10,271 nt of DNA from an uncultured Eubacteriales bacterium (GCA_902765035.1 CACWYF010000131.1:1-10271); one strand, 5' to 3'; shown: positions 1-7,766, counted from the stretch's first letter. Notes: generated by a model not told the origin, from the sequence alone. Numbers and translations are program-made.

Positions 1-625
1 ACTTCTCTACGAGCACCTGGTGTACAGGTGAGAGGTTGAATGCATTGATGGCGATATCTTCAAGTTCCTTCTCATCGTTGGCAAAACCGCCGCCTGTTCC
101 GCCGAGTGTGAACGCAGGTCTCAGAACTACCGGATAGCCGATGTCTTCAGCGGCTTTCTTAGCCTCTTCGATGCTGTATGTGATCTCGCTCGGGATGACC
201 GGCTCGCCGATGGACTGGCACATCTCCTTGAAGAGCTCTCTGTCCTCAGCTCTCTCGATGGATTCACTCGGTGTGCCCAGGAGCTTGACGCGGCATTCGT
301 CGAGGACGCCCTTCTTCTCAAGCTGCATTGCCAGATTGAGTCCTGTCTGACCGCCGATTCCCGGAACGATAGCATCAGGTCTCTCGTATCTGAGGATCTT
401 TGCTATATATTCAAGTGTAAGAGGCTCCATGTACACCTTGTCTGCGATAGTGGTGTCTGTCATTATCGTTGCAGGATTGGAGTTGCACAGGATAACTTCA
501 TACCCCTCTTCCTTGAGTGCGAGACACGCCTGTGTTCCGGCGTAGTCAAACTCCGCTGCCTGACCGATAACGATCGGGCCCGAACCGATGATAAGTACTT
601 TCTTGATGTCTTTTCTCTTTGCCAT
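1..625 (-). CDS. carB: Carbamoyl-phosphate synthase large subunit, N-terminal part (runs off left edge)
   Basis: The large subunit of carbamoyl-phosphate synthase makes carbamoyl phosphate from bicarbonate, ammonia (delivered by the CarA glutaminase subunit) and two ATP, in the cytoplasm, for pyrimidine and arginine synthesis. Only the first 208 codons of a roughly 1,070-residue protein are present. The N-terminus reads [20 protein letters not shown] followed by [14 protein letters not shown], the classic start of CarB and its first pre-ATP-grasp domain. Further on are [17 protein letters not shown] and the [12 protein letters not shown] loop of the first ATP-grasp domain. The ATG at 625 has an AAGGAGG-like site just upstream and lies 12 bp after the pyrC stop, so the two are co-transcribed. 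The reading frame is open to the edge. carA is not upstream as it usually is; it may lie beyond the window or elsewhere. Confidence 0.97.
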   Translation of the reverse strand, partial: MAKRKDIKKVLIIGSGPIVIGQAAEFDYAGTQACLALKEEGYEVILCNSNPATIMTDTTIADKVYMEPLTLEYIAKILRYERPDAIVPGIGGQTGLNLAMQLEKKGVLDECRVKLLGTPSESIERAEDRELFKEMCQSIGEPVIPSEITYSIEEAKKAAEDIGYPVVLRPAFTLGGTGGGFANDEKELEDIAINAFNLSPVHQVLVEK

Positions 626-637
626 ACTGCCCTCCTT

Positions 638-1834
638 CTATCTGTGAATGTATGCCGGCTTGCCGTCGCATACAGTGAGTACGTTCATGCCGCTGACTCT
701 CCATCCTTCGAAAGGTGTTGCCTTTCCCTTCGAGAGGAAGTCAAGTTCAGGTGTTATAGTCCACTCGACTCCGAGGTCCCATACTGAGTAGTCGTTGCCG
801 AGAGGTATGCCGAATCTTCTGCGCGGATTGTAGACCAGCAGTTCCTCAAGCCTCTCCATGCTTATGATTCCCGGGATCACCAGGTATGTGTACAGGAGCG
901 GGAACGCTGTCTCTATCCCTACTATTCCGAAAGCAGACTTCTCAAGTCCGCGTGATTTCTCTTCAGCTGAGTGAGGCGCGTGGTCTGTCGCGATGCAGTC
1001 TATCGTGCCGTCGATGATGCCCTCTATGAGCGCCTCTCTGTCCGATGCATCCCTGAGAGGCGGGTTCATCTTCCACTTGCCGTCCTCTTCGAGCATGCTG
1101 TCATCCAGGAGGAGATAGTGCGGTGCTGTCTCACATGTTACGTCCACACCTTCAGCCTTGGCCTTTCTTATGATGTCCACGCTCTCTTTTGTAGAGATGT
1201 GGCACACATGGTAGCGGCAACCCGTTTGCTCCGCAAGGCGACAGTCGCGCTCAATTTGTGCCCACTCGCTCTCGGCGCAAATGCCGCGGTGTCCGTGAAG
1301 GCGGGCATACTCACCGTCATGAATATAGCCGCCGCGCAACAGTTTGTTTACCTCGCAGTGAGCGGTTATTATCTTTCCCAGCGACTTTGCCGTCATCATC
1401 GCCTCTCTCATCATGTCATCGGACTGGACTCCGTGTCCGTCGTCAGAGAAGGCTATGCACTTGTCCGCCATGCTCTCAAGGTCAGCGAGCTCTTCGCCCT
1501 TCTGACCCATCGTGATGGCCGCATAAGGATATACGTGGATGCACGCATCGTTTTCGATGATCGCAAGCTGCTCGTCCAGATGCTCTTCCGTATCCGCGAC
1601 CGGATTCAGGTTAGGCATCGTGCATACTGCAGTGTAGCCCCCGTGGGCCGCTGCTTCAGCGCCTGTTTTTATTGTCTCCTTATAAGAAAAACCCGGTTCT
1701 CTGAAGTGCACATGCACGTCGCAAAAACCGGGAATAATAGTGTATTGAGAAGACAAATCGACACCCGCCTTTCGGAGCAAGTTTATGTCTATCGTCGGGC
1801 TGAATTCGATTCTCGAAGTCTTCATTTTGTCCAT
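638..1834 (-). CDS. pyrC: Dihydroorotase (type I)
   Basis: Dihydroorotase cyclises N-carbamoyl-aspartate to dihydroorotate, the third step of de novo pyrimidine synthesis, in the cytoplasm. The 398-residue protein shows the amidohydrolase metal site in order: DVHVHFREPG (His41 and His43), FSDDG (Asp131/132, the type I bridging aspartate), AHCE (His159), CHIS (His212) and ATDHAPH (Asp284). MNPPLR near residue 256 is also typical. The N-terminal segment before the first His pair is only 39 residues, shorter than the usual 55-60, so part of the small beta-sandwich domain is reduced. I place the start at the ATG at 1834, with AGGAG seven bases upstream; a TTG at 1837 is also in frame but too close to that site. 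It has its own promoter and leads into carB 12 bp downstream. Confidence 0.95.
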   Translation of the reverse strand: MDKMKTSRIEFSPTIDINLLRKAGVDLSSQYTIIPGFCDVHVHFREPGFSYKETIKTGAEAAAHGGYTAVCTMPNLNPVADTEEHLDEQLAIIENDACIHVYPYAAITMGQKGEELADLESMADKCIAFSDDGHGVQSDDMMREAMMTAKSLGKIITAHCEVNKLLRGGYIHDGEYARLHGHRGICAESEWAQIERDCRLAEQTGCRYHVCHISTKESVDIIRKAKAEGVDVTCETAPHYLLLDDSMLEEDGKWKMNPPLRDASDREALIEGIIDGTIDCIATDHAPHSAEEKSRGLEKSAFGIVGIETAFPLLYTYLVIPGIISMERLEELLVYNPRRRFGIPLGNDYSVWDLGVEWTITPELDFLSKGKATPFEGWRVSGMNVLTVCDGKPAYIHR

Positions 1835-1864
1835 CAAATATCTCCTTTAATCTCAAATCGCCAT

Positions 1865-1893
1865 ATGTTAACAAGAATCTATAATGATGTCAA
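1865..1893 (-). promoter_or_regulatory. Sigma-A-type promoter of pyrC-carB
   Basis: On the minus strand a perfect -35 box TTGACA (1893-1888) is followed after exactly 17 bases by TAACAT (1870-1865), four of six matches to TATAAT. The predicted start near 1858 leaves a leader of only about 24 bases before the pyrC ATG, just enough for the AAAGGAG site. This leaves no room for a PyrR-type attenuator between this promoter and pyrC. Confidence 0.7.
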
Positions 1894-1923
1894 GGCAGCT
1901 GCGTGTGAATCTTTTTTTCACAC

Positions 1924-1957
1924 AAAAAATACATCCGGATCAGCTCAAAAATCCGAA
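1924..1957 (-). terminator. Rho-independent terminator after thiN
   Basis: Read on the minus strand, TTCGGAT (1957-1951) pairs with ATCCGGA (1940-1934): seven base pairs including one G-U, with a 10-base loop. A short spacer TGTA and six T residues (1929-1924) follow. It lies between the thiN stop and the pyrC promoter, so it would end the trmO-thiN transcript and insulate pyrC. The stem is short, hence moderate confidence. Confidence 0.5.
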
Positions 1958-1958
1958 C

Positions 1959-2020
1959 GTTGAGCCCCTCAACTCTATTTTCTTTCAGATGATGACAACA
2001 GAGACGGTCTTCTCTGTCAT
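1959..2020 (-). other. Two hairpins directly downstream of thiN
   Basis: Two inverted repeats precede the terminator on the minus strand. ACAGAGA (1998-2004) and TCTCTGT (2011-2017) form a 7-bp stem, which can extend with GTCAT/ATGAC across a three-base bulge. GTTGAG (1959-1964) and CTCAAC (1968-1973) form a perfect 6-bp stem with a CCC loop. Neither is followed by a T run on this strand. They may stabilise the 3' end of the thiN message. Confidence 0.35.
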
Positions 2021-2030
2021 AACAGTATCA

Positions 2031-2660
2031 TCACAGGTCCATTATAAGAAGAAGTCTTCCCTCTTTAATGGTTATCTCTGCTGTCTGTCCGGGCAGCACC
2101 TCGTTACTTACGGCATACTGGTAGCCGCTTGTGATCTCAGCACCGTCGAGCGTATACTTTGCGCCTTTAATAGATATTCCTCTTGCAGTTCCGGTCATGT
2201 TCAGAAGAGAGAAAAACGGGTATCTGTCGCTGACGCGGGCAGTTCCGCCCTCAGATATGACCGTAAACTCGGAATAGTCATCCGCCGCAAGGACTGTGCA
2301 TCCCTTCGACTCCAGGTCGAACATCTGATACACATTCGCAAGTGTATGGTCCATCCTGCCCCCGAATACGCCGAGCATCAGGAACTCCCTGAAACCCCTT
2401 CTCATGCCCTCCTTGGCTGCATATACGGTGTCTGTGTCATCCTTGACTACAGGCAGCACGATGGTCTCTGTATCCGCATGCGGATTCTCATATGAATCAA
2501 AGTCCCCTACTATAAGAGAAGGCTTTCTTCTGAGCCCCTCTGCATGTCTGAGACCGCTGTCACAGTATATTACAAAATCATCTTCTTTTAGATATGAGCG
2601 GATGCGGTCATATTCCTTAATTTCTGCACCGCCGATAATCACACATCTTCTGTCTTTCAT
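2031..2660 (-). CDS. thiN: Thiamine pyrophosphokinase
   Basis: Thiamine pyrophosphokinase transfers a pyrophosphate group from ATP to thiamine, giving the cofactor thiamine diphosphate from salvaged thiamine. The 209-residue length fits the family. Hallmarks are IIGGAE near the N-terminus (residues 8-13), CDSG (33-36), GDFDS (52-56), KDDTDT (73-78) and the substrate-binding stretch GGRMDHTLAN (100-109), followed by a beta-rich C-terminal domain. An upstream in-frame start would add 21 residues that overlap trmO and resemble nothing in the family, so I choose the ATG at 2660. It lies 13 bp after the trmO stop. No good ribosome binding site is visible, only CAAACGG, so translation may depend on coupling to trmO. 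A hairpin region and terminator follow. Confidence 0.93.
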   Translation of the reverse strand: MKDRRCVIIGGAEIKEYDRIRSYLKEDDFVIYCDSGLRHAEGLRRKPSLIVGDFDSYENPHADTETIVLPVVKDDTDTVYAAKEGMRRGFREFLMLGVFGGRMDHTLANVYQMFDLESKGCTVLAADDYSEFTVISEGGTARVSDRYPFFSLLNMTGTARGISIKGAKYTLDGAEITSGYQYAVSNEVLPGQTAEITIKEGRLLLIMDL

Positions 2661-2673
2661 AACCGTTTGATCA

Positions 2674-3423
2674 CTATATATCAGCTCTTGTACCGGCAAC
2701 GTCCGTGACCTTAAGGACATCACCGTCTACTGCAAATTTTATATCCCATTTCCCGAACGACATGCCGTATGTATATCCGGGCTGTTTTTCATATGCTCCG
2801 CGGGGATCGGACTCGAGAACGCTTATAAGCCCTTCCCGCTTGTCCGCGTCTATCAGCCCGAGAAGTTCCTCCGGGAACTCGACTCTGAGCCTCCTGAATT
2901 CAGCTGTGTCGGTAAAACCTCCGCCCGCTTCGGGATGGCAGTCCGAATACGGGATGTAAGGCTTGATATCATATACAGGTGTGCCGTTCATCATATCCGC
3001 ACCGGACACTATTATCGCCAGTTCTTCCTGTGTCTCGCCGATTCCTTCCGTACTGCTCACAGGTCTGCCGCCGTGCTCGATCCGCACGAGCCTGACGCAT
3101 GACATGCCAAGCGAATTGGGACGGTACGGGGATCTTGTCGCCCATACGCCCTTTCTGATTTTGCCCCCCAGCCTCGGAGGCCTTACAGTCGGCGACCACT
3201 TCACCGGGTCCGCTTCCATGTTGACCTCATTCGCACTGAAGCCCCAGATGAGCCAGATGTGGGTAAAATCCTCAAGCCCTCTCAGCGCATCAGCGTTTCT
3301 GAACTCAGGGTCTATGACGACCGCCTGCTCGAGGCTGACCAGTCCCGGCTGCCTCGGGATGCCGAATTTTTCATTGTAGTCTGACCGGATGTGAGCGACC
3401 GGTCTGAGAGTGTATTTTTCCAT
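2674..3423 (-). CDS. trmO: tRNA (N6-threonylcarbamoyladenosine-37 N6)-methyltransferase TrmO (TsaA/YaeB family)
   Basis: TrmO uses S-adenosylmethionine to methylate the t6A base at position 37 of threonine-type tRNAs (m6t6A), tuning decoding of ACY codons. The 249-residue protein has the family pattern throughout: HIRSDYNEKFGIPRQPGL near the N-terminus (residues 11-28), THIWLIW, RPPRLGG, GVWATRSPYRPNSLG (the most conserved block, from about residue 92) and YDIKPYIPYSD (about 151-161). A C-terminal part with DPRGAY and YGMSFGKWDIKF resembles the substrate-binding domain of the longer members. The start at 3423 matches the family N-terminus, but no ribosome binding site precedes it. A promoter-like sequence ends only six bases upstream, suggesting a leaderless message. 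It is the first gene of a probable trmO-thiN operon. Confidence 0.93.
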   Translation of the reverse strand: MEKYTLRPVAHIRSDYNEKFGIPRQPGLVSLEQAVVIDPEFRNADALRGLEDFTHIWLIWGFSANEVNMEADPVKWSPTVRPPRLGGKIRKGVWATRSPYRPNSLGMSCVRLVRIEHGGRPVSSTEGIGETQEELAIIVSGADMMNGTPVYDIKPYIPYSDCHPEAGGGFTDTAEFRRLRVEFPEELLGLIDADKREGLISVLESDPRGAYEKQPGYTYGMSFGKWDIKFAVDGDVLKVTDVAGTRADI

Positions 3424-3429
3424 GAGAAA

Positions 3430-3458
3430 ATGTTAGCTGATTTTCCGGCTCATTGCAA
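3430..3458 (-). promoter_or_regulatory. Candidate promoter of trmO, implying a leaderless transcript
   Basis: On the minus strand TTGCAA (3458-3453) is followed after 17 bases by TAACAT (3435-3430), the same -10 hexamer as the pyrC promoter. The predicted transcription start falls on or within a base or two of the A of the trmO ATG (3423), and no Shine-Dalgarno sequence is present. The -35 match is four of six, so this remains a candidate. Confidence 0.4.
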
Positions 3459-3524
3459 GCTGCACAGCGCTCCCTGCAGATGCCTCAGCCTCTGAAAAAC
3501 CAGCTAAAGATACGTTAAGGCAAA

Positions 3525-3553
3525 TTGCTAACATACAATTATTTGCGTATTAT
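3525..3553 (+). promoter_or_regulatory. Candidate promoter for the decayed sensor gene
   Basis: TTGCTA (3525-3530), a 17-base spacer and TATTAT (3548-3553, five of six to TATAAT) form a sigma-A-like promoter on the plus strand, about 70 bases before the ATG at 3625. The surrounding stretch is AT-rich. The rest of the 200-base gap between trmO and this gene holds inverted repeats related to the trmO promoter but no RNA gene that I can see. Confidence 0.45.
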
Positions 3554-4728
3554 TTTGGATTATTTTATGAAGGTTGGATAACTATGCTTTCACGCGCGGA
3601 AGCATCTGAAAGGTCAGCAGATATATGAAAAAACTTAAGCAAAAGAAAATAACAACGATCATATTCCTTGTTATCGCGTGTCTGTTCATGGCCGAATCTG
3701 CCATAGGCTCGTATTTCTCTATGGTTTTTCAGAAAAAAACGCTGAGGCCGCCAGGCATGCATCGACATTCATCGAGACTTACGGCACAGCGACCGGCGAC
3801 ACCGCCTCTGCATCTGGCGAGGCTGAAGAAGGTGCCGGTATTTCCGAAGCTCTTACGAATCTCGCAAACGCAAACGGATGCGACTATTTATATCTCGCAT
3901 CAGGCGAGCTTACATCGGATACTGCTGTAATTACAGGCACCAACGATTATTCTGAATACCGGAAGCTTTCAGATACCGGCCTTTCGGCAGCACGAATCGA
4001 AAAGCTTAACACCAAAGGCACCCTGACTGCAGATATAAACGGCTCATACAAGAGAATCAGCATCATGCGTCCGGACAACTCCGGTATTGAGGCGGGCATG
4101 CTGATCATCATAGATGTCAAAAGCGTACTGCTGGGATCCATGCAGCAGACCATCCTTCTCCTGATCATATCCATGATCATTCTGATTACTCTGGCTGTCT
4201 GGATATACTCAGTATTCGTCACGGTCAACGAGGAAGCCCTGAATGAGAGTCAGCGCAAAAGGTATAATCCTGCAAGCATAAAGCGCAGGACAACCACCGC
4301 ACTGATAGTCTCTGCACTTGTAATTTTTGCCGCCGCTTCCTTCATTGTCCCTCTCAACTGCCTGTTCATTGAGTCGACCAACGAGGCAAACATCCTTGCT
4401 GAGCTCAAACAGAGAATTGAGGATGATGAGATCCGCAACGAGAGAACCTAGAAGCAGACAAGTGACAGGTATATAAATGAAGCAAAGAACATTGCCGCGC
4501 AGCTCGAAGACCATCCTGATTATCAGAATGAGGCATGGCTCAGACAGGCTGCTGAGAATATCGGCGCCAATTATATAACGATATATGATACTGCAGGCGA
4601 TGAGCTTGTCTCAGGCAGCAGGTACAGAGGCGTGTCTCTCGGAAAGGATGAAGGGTCTGCGACCTACGGTTTCCGGCGCCTCCTCAGAGGTGTGGATAAT
4701 GTGTCCATCGCAGGCGTCAAAGATGAGG

Positions 4729-4748
4729 TCACAGGTCTTCACAGGTCT
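4729..4748 (+). repeat. Exact 10-bp tandem duplication causing a frameshift
   Basis: TCACAGGTCT occurs twice back to back (4729-4738 and 4739-4748). Deleting one copy joins the upstream reading frame (VKDEV) to the downstream one (TGLTGDMHGISLDY) with no gap, so the duplication itself is the frameshifting mutation in the sensor pseudogene. Confidence 0.9.
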
Positions 4749-5132
4749 GACAGGAGATATGCACGGAATTTCTCTTGACTACCTCTCAGATGAAAAATCC
4801 TACGAAGCTCTTATCATCGCTGTGGATCCTGCTGCGAATTCCGCTGCCTCCTATTCAGATATCGAAGCTGCCGTTTCCGCACTGGCTCCTGTCAACGGGT
4901 TCATTTCAGGAGTTGACCCTAAGACAGGCATCATAAAATACAGCAGCAACGATAAGATGCGCGGTTCCATCATGTCGGAAATCTGCAGAAAGCTGCAAAC
5001 CTGAAGGATCGTTCATGGGGTTTGTCAGCATATATGGGGATGAGTATTACGTTAGGTCCACAGAGCATGAAGGTATCATATATTACTGCGGAATCGCTCA
5101 GACCGAGATGTTCAGGGATGTCCTTGCGCACG

Positions 5133-5139
5133 CATTCAG
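5133..5139 (+). repeat. Possible target-site duplication, left copy
   Basis: CATTCAG lies just outside the left edge of the IS21-like element and recurs at 7976-7982 on the right. If the element has TG...CA ends (5142 and 7977), the flanks are instead TTCAGTC and TTCAGAC, a 7-bp duplication with one mismatch. Confidence 0.45.
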
Positions 5140-5151
5140 TCTGACTATGCA

Positions 5152-5325
5152 CGGTAAGATGAATTTGCCATCATGCGGTAAGGAGTATTTTCTCCAGCCG
5201 GTAAGCAGATTTTTCTTCGTGCGGTAGGCAGAATTTTCTCAGAATTTTCTCTGCACGGTAAGCACTTTTTTCTCAGTGCGGTAAGCAATATTTTCTTCTG
5301 GCGGTAAGGACTTTTTTCCTGCATG
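5152..5325 (+). repeat. Left subterminal repeat array of the IS (seven 23-bp units)
   Basis: The core CGGTAAG (CGGTAGG in the fourth copy) starts at 5152, 5176, 5199, 5222, 5256, 5279 and 5302, each followed by A/T-rich sequence ending in TTTTCT in most units. The spacing is 23 or 24 bp except for one step of 34. That extra 11 bp is an exact tandem duplication of AGAATTTTCTC (5230-5240 and 5241-5251). The units are probably transposase binding sites. Confidence 0.85.
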
Positions 5326-5403
5326 ATGAGTACTTTCACAAAGGAGGAGCATAGGTATCCAGTATACTGAAACCAACAAAGCAATGTTGGAGGAGGATAC
5401 ACT

Positions 5404-6981
5404 ATGCTGAACAAATTCATGATGCAGGAGATCATCGATCTGAAGCTCCAGGGTTACACAGTAGCCGGTATCCGTGACTACTATGAAGCCCGGGGAATCA
5501 AGCCGCCGTCAATGCCGACCATACGCAAGTATTACGGCATGGATGTCCTCCCGGACGACCCGGGAGAAAAACTCGAGAAGCCTAAAGTGTTCGATGAAGA
5601 GCCATTCCGCTCTGAGATCATCAAGGTTCTCGAGAACAACAGAGATAATAAGTCCCTGTGCATAAGCTCCGTCTATGACTTTCTTGAAGAGAAATTCATA
5701 GAGAACGGAGACCTTGAAGCGCTGCCTGGCAATCCACAGACGCTTCGCAATTACGTACACTATCTCGAAGATCACGGCATAGTCGCAGCGACCGGTGAAA
5801 GCGGTCGCGTATATGACACAGTGTTCGACACAGCTCCCGGCGAACAGATGCTGATCGACTTTGGCGAGATAGGTATCTCAAGAGGACTCAGGGTGCATTT
5901 CATCTGTCTCCTCCTCAGATACAGCCGCTATCTCGTGGTCTTCGCTCAAGATCACAAATACAATGCCGAGGAAGCATGCAGTGCTATCTACAGAGCATTC
6001 TGCAGACTCGGCGGAAGACCGACTACACTGGTGATCGATCAGGATGCAGTCTTTGTAGCAAGCGAGACCTATGGAGAAGTCGTTGAGACACGAGTGTTCA
6101 AAGACTTCTGCGCTGAACAGGAACTCAAGCTCTGGGTATGCCATAAGGCAGATCCTGAGTCTAAAGGTCCTGTCGAGAATTCTGTCGGCTTCGTAAAGAA
6201 GAACTTCTTCAGCTCCAGGATGACGACCATCGAATCGATCAACGATGTATGGCGGTCTCTTCCGGGCTGGCTCAACCGCAAGAACAAGCGGATACATCAG
6301 ACGACATACTGTGTGCCTGAGGAAATACTTAACTATCTGGAGCGGAACTCTCTCAGACCAGTCATACCGTCATACTATGAGAATTCGCCGAATTCCTTCA
6401 CAGAAGTGAAGATCGGCGGATACCCGTTCATAAAATACAGGACCTGCAAATATTCTGTTCCGAAAGAATGCTGCTACCATACAGTATTCTTCAAGGTCAC
6501 CGGCAGCAAGATGCACGTGTATGATGAATCCAAAAGATTCGTCTGCACACACTCTTTGTCTGAGTGCCGCGGAAGAACGATACAGCTTGATGAACATAAG
6601 CATCGGCCTAATGACAGCTGGATGCCGATCGTTGAACGCATGCGCCTGCGATGGAACTGCCCGGACTTCCAGCACTTCATCAACGGAGTCAAGAAGGAGA
6701 ATCCACGTTATCTCGTGGAACAGTTCTCTGCGATCGAGGACTTCCTTAACAAGAAGGACCCCGACCGTGCGACAGTAGCAGTAGTTTTGAAGCTCTGCTG
6801 TGAGAACTGGAGATACAGATTCTCACAATTCAAAGAGGTCTTCAAGTCCGTCGAACAGGGGCAGATCTCATGGGCTGAGTACATAGCCCCTATGGATGAA
6901 GTCCAGAAGCAGGCTCTCAGCACATACCAGAAGGCCTTCAATGACCGCTGCAGGAGCACCGGAAGCGAGGTGACTTCATGA
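5404..6981 (+). CDS. istA: IS21-family DDE transposase IstA
   Basis: IstA is the transposase that binds the element's ends and catalyses DNA strand cutting and joining, with IstB as helper. The 525-residue length fits the family. The N-terminus (residues about 1-47, DLKLQGYTVAGIRDYYEARG) is a helix-turn-helix DNA-binding domain. The RNase H-fold core carries Asp152 (LIDFGE), Asp212 (LVIDQDAV) and Glu258 (KGPVENSVGF), the expected DDE triad with 59 and 45 residues between. A C-terminal DNA-binding region with the motif WMPIVERMRLR follows. The ATG at 5404 is preceded by AGGAGG (5391-5396) at ideal spacing. The stop overlaps the istB start as ATGA. No frameshift or missing catalytic residue is seen. 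Confidence 0.96.
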   Translation: MLNKFMMQEIIDLKLQGYTVAGIRDYYEARGIKPPSMPTIRKYYGMDVLPDDPGEKLEKPKVFDEEPFRSEIIKVLENNRDNKSLCISSVYDFLEEKFIENGDLEALPGNPQTLRNYVHYLEDHGIVAATGESGRVYDTVFDTAPGEQMLIDFGEIGISRGLRVHFICLLLRYSRYLVVFAQDHKYNAEEACSAIYRAFCRLGGRPTTLVIDQDAVFVASETYGEVVETRVFKDFCAEQELKLWVCHKADPESKGPVENSVGFVKKNFFSSRMTTIESINDVWRSLPGWLNRKNKRIHQTTYCVPEEILNYLERNSLRPVIPSYYENSPNSFTEVKIGGYPFIKYRTCKYSVPKECCYHTVFFKVTGSKMHVYDESKRFVCTHSLSECRGRTIQLDEHKHRPNDSWMPIVERMRLRWNCPDFQHFINGVKKENPRYLVEQFSAIEDFLNKKDPDRATVAVVLKLCCENWRYRFSQFKEVFKSVEQGQISWAEYIAPMDEVQKQALSTYQKAFNDRCRSTGSEVTS

Positions 6982-7766
6982 ACAAACAGGTCATGAGAGA
7001 CTTCGACACTAAGCGCATACCTGTTGAAAGGCTCATAGCACTGCTGCAGACTTTCACGCTGAAGCATTCCGCCAGAGAGCTCGCGGACATACTGGAACGA
7101 GCTGAATCGAATCAGTCCTCTTACAGGGAGTTCCTGCTGGATATCCTTGAGACTGAGGTCCGAGGGAGGAATGAGCGCAGGCGTAAACGGAATTACTCTG
7201 CGGCACATTTCCCGCCGAATCCGAAGCCGGTCGAGTTGTTTGATCCATCTGAGCTTGATGCAGGAATATCTGCCGGCCAGATCAGGCAGCTGAAGGAACT
7301 CAACTGGATAGATACTAACGCTAACATTGTCTTTGCCGGGCCTCCGGGTCTCGGCAAGACGATGCTTGCCGTAGGACTTGGACTTGAGGCCATCAACTCG
7401 GGCTACACAGTCTGCTTCGAGAGGATGTCCAACTTTGTAAAGATCCTAGACAACGCTGAAACTGAAAGAAGCGCAGGCTTCAGACTGAAAAACATACGCA
7501 AGGCTCAGCTGGTCATACTCGATGAGATCGGCTACACACCGATCAGCCGTGCCCAAGCCAATCGGTTTTTCACTTTCATAAGCGACACATACGAGACGAC
7601 ATCGATCATCTTCACAACCAACAAGGAGATAACCGAGTGGGCTGAGATGATGGGAGATCCGGTCCTTACAACGGCTATGCTGGATCGGATACTGCATCAC
7701 GCATCATGCTTCTCTTTCAGGGGAGAGTCTTACCGACTCAAGCATCCTGAGATGCTGATCGACTGA
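6978..7766 (+). CDS. istB: IS21-family AAA+ ATPase helper IstB
   Basis: IstB is a DnaA/DnaC-like AAA+ ATPase that assembles on DNA and activates IstA for target selection and transposition. The 262-residue protein has an N-terminal helical segment (about 1-72, ending in the basic stretch RRRKR), then a Walker A motif GPPGLGKT (121-128), Walker B LVILDEIGY (178-186), a sensor-1-like FTTNK (212-216) and a C-terminal part with the LDRILHHA motif. It overlaps istA by four bases, indicating translational coupling. It appears intact. After its stop, 34 bases lead into the right-end repeat array. Confidence 0.96.
   Translation: MNKQVMRDFDTKRIPVERLIALLQTFTLKHSARELADILERAESNQSSYREFLLDILETEVRGRNERRRKRNYSAAHFPPNPKPVELFDPSELDAGISAGQIRQLKELNWIDTNANIVFAGPPGLGKTMLAVGLGLEAINSGYTVCFERMSNFVKILDNAETERSAGFRLKNIRKAQLVILDEIGYTPISRAQANRFFTFISDTYETTSIIFTTNKEITEWAEMMGDPVLTTAMLDRILHHASCFSFRGESYRLKHPEMLID

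Larger units (their letters stand above)
3625..5141 (+). pseudogene. Decayed multi-pass membrane sensor-like gene, 3' end cut off by the IS element
   Basis: The reading frame survives only in pieces. The first has a Lys-rich start and a membrane segment (about residues 9-30). After a one-base loss in the A run 3733-3739, a second frame gives an outside domain of about 130 residues, a hydrophobic segment (about 4138-4210), a basic linker and another segment (about 4300-4365). An in-frame TAG (4449-4451) breaks it. A 10-bp tandem duplication (4729-4748) shifts the frame; removing one copy restores VTGLTGDMHG. Another one-base shift lies near 4975-4990, and a one-base loss in GGGG (5017-5020) must be repaired to read SWGFVSIYGDEYY. 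The last recognisable residues are VLAHAFSLT, where the insertion sequence begins. Two outside domains between membrane segments suggest a receptor with a lost cytoplasmic output domain (kinase, cyclase or phosphatase); which one cannot be told. The family is not identified. Confidence 0.8.

Noticed and set aside
1903..1923. Inverted repeat GTGTGAA/TTCACAC just upstream of the pyrC -35 box
   Set aside because: It is a perfect 7-bp repeat with a 7-base loop and could be an operator, but its loop is a simple T run, it partly overlaps the terminator tail, and nothing else supports a regulator site.
971..1963. A 330-codon plus-strand open frame across pyrC
   Set aside because: It is antisense to a clearly conserved dihydroorotase, has no ribosome site and shows no family resemblance.
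1838..2030. PyrR-type attenuator in front of pyrC
   Set aside because: The hairpins lie upstream of the pyrC promoter, and the predicted pyrC leader is only about 24 bases.
3584..3628. A 14-codon leader peptide whose TGA overlaps the sensor ATG
   Set aside because: The ribosome site is weak, the peptide has no notable residues, and the gene it would control is dead; an overlap of this kind can be chance.
3733..3739. Programmed -1 frameshift on the A7 run
   Set aside because: The heptamer is not in the standard X-XXY-YYZ phase, no stimulatory structure is evident, and the gene carries four further lesions, so decay is simpler.
5152..5325. Regularly spaced short repeats resembling a CRISPR array
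   Set aside because: The repeated core is only about 7 bp, the intervening sequence is itself a degenerate repeat and not unique spacers, and a matching inverted array lies at the other end of the same IS element.
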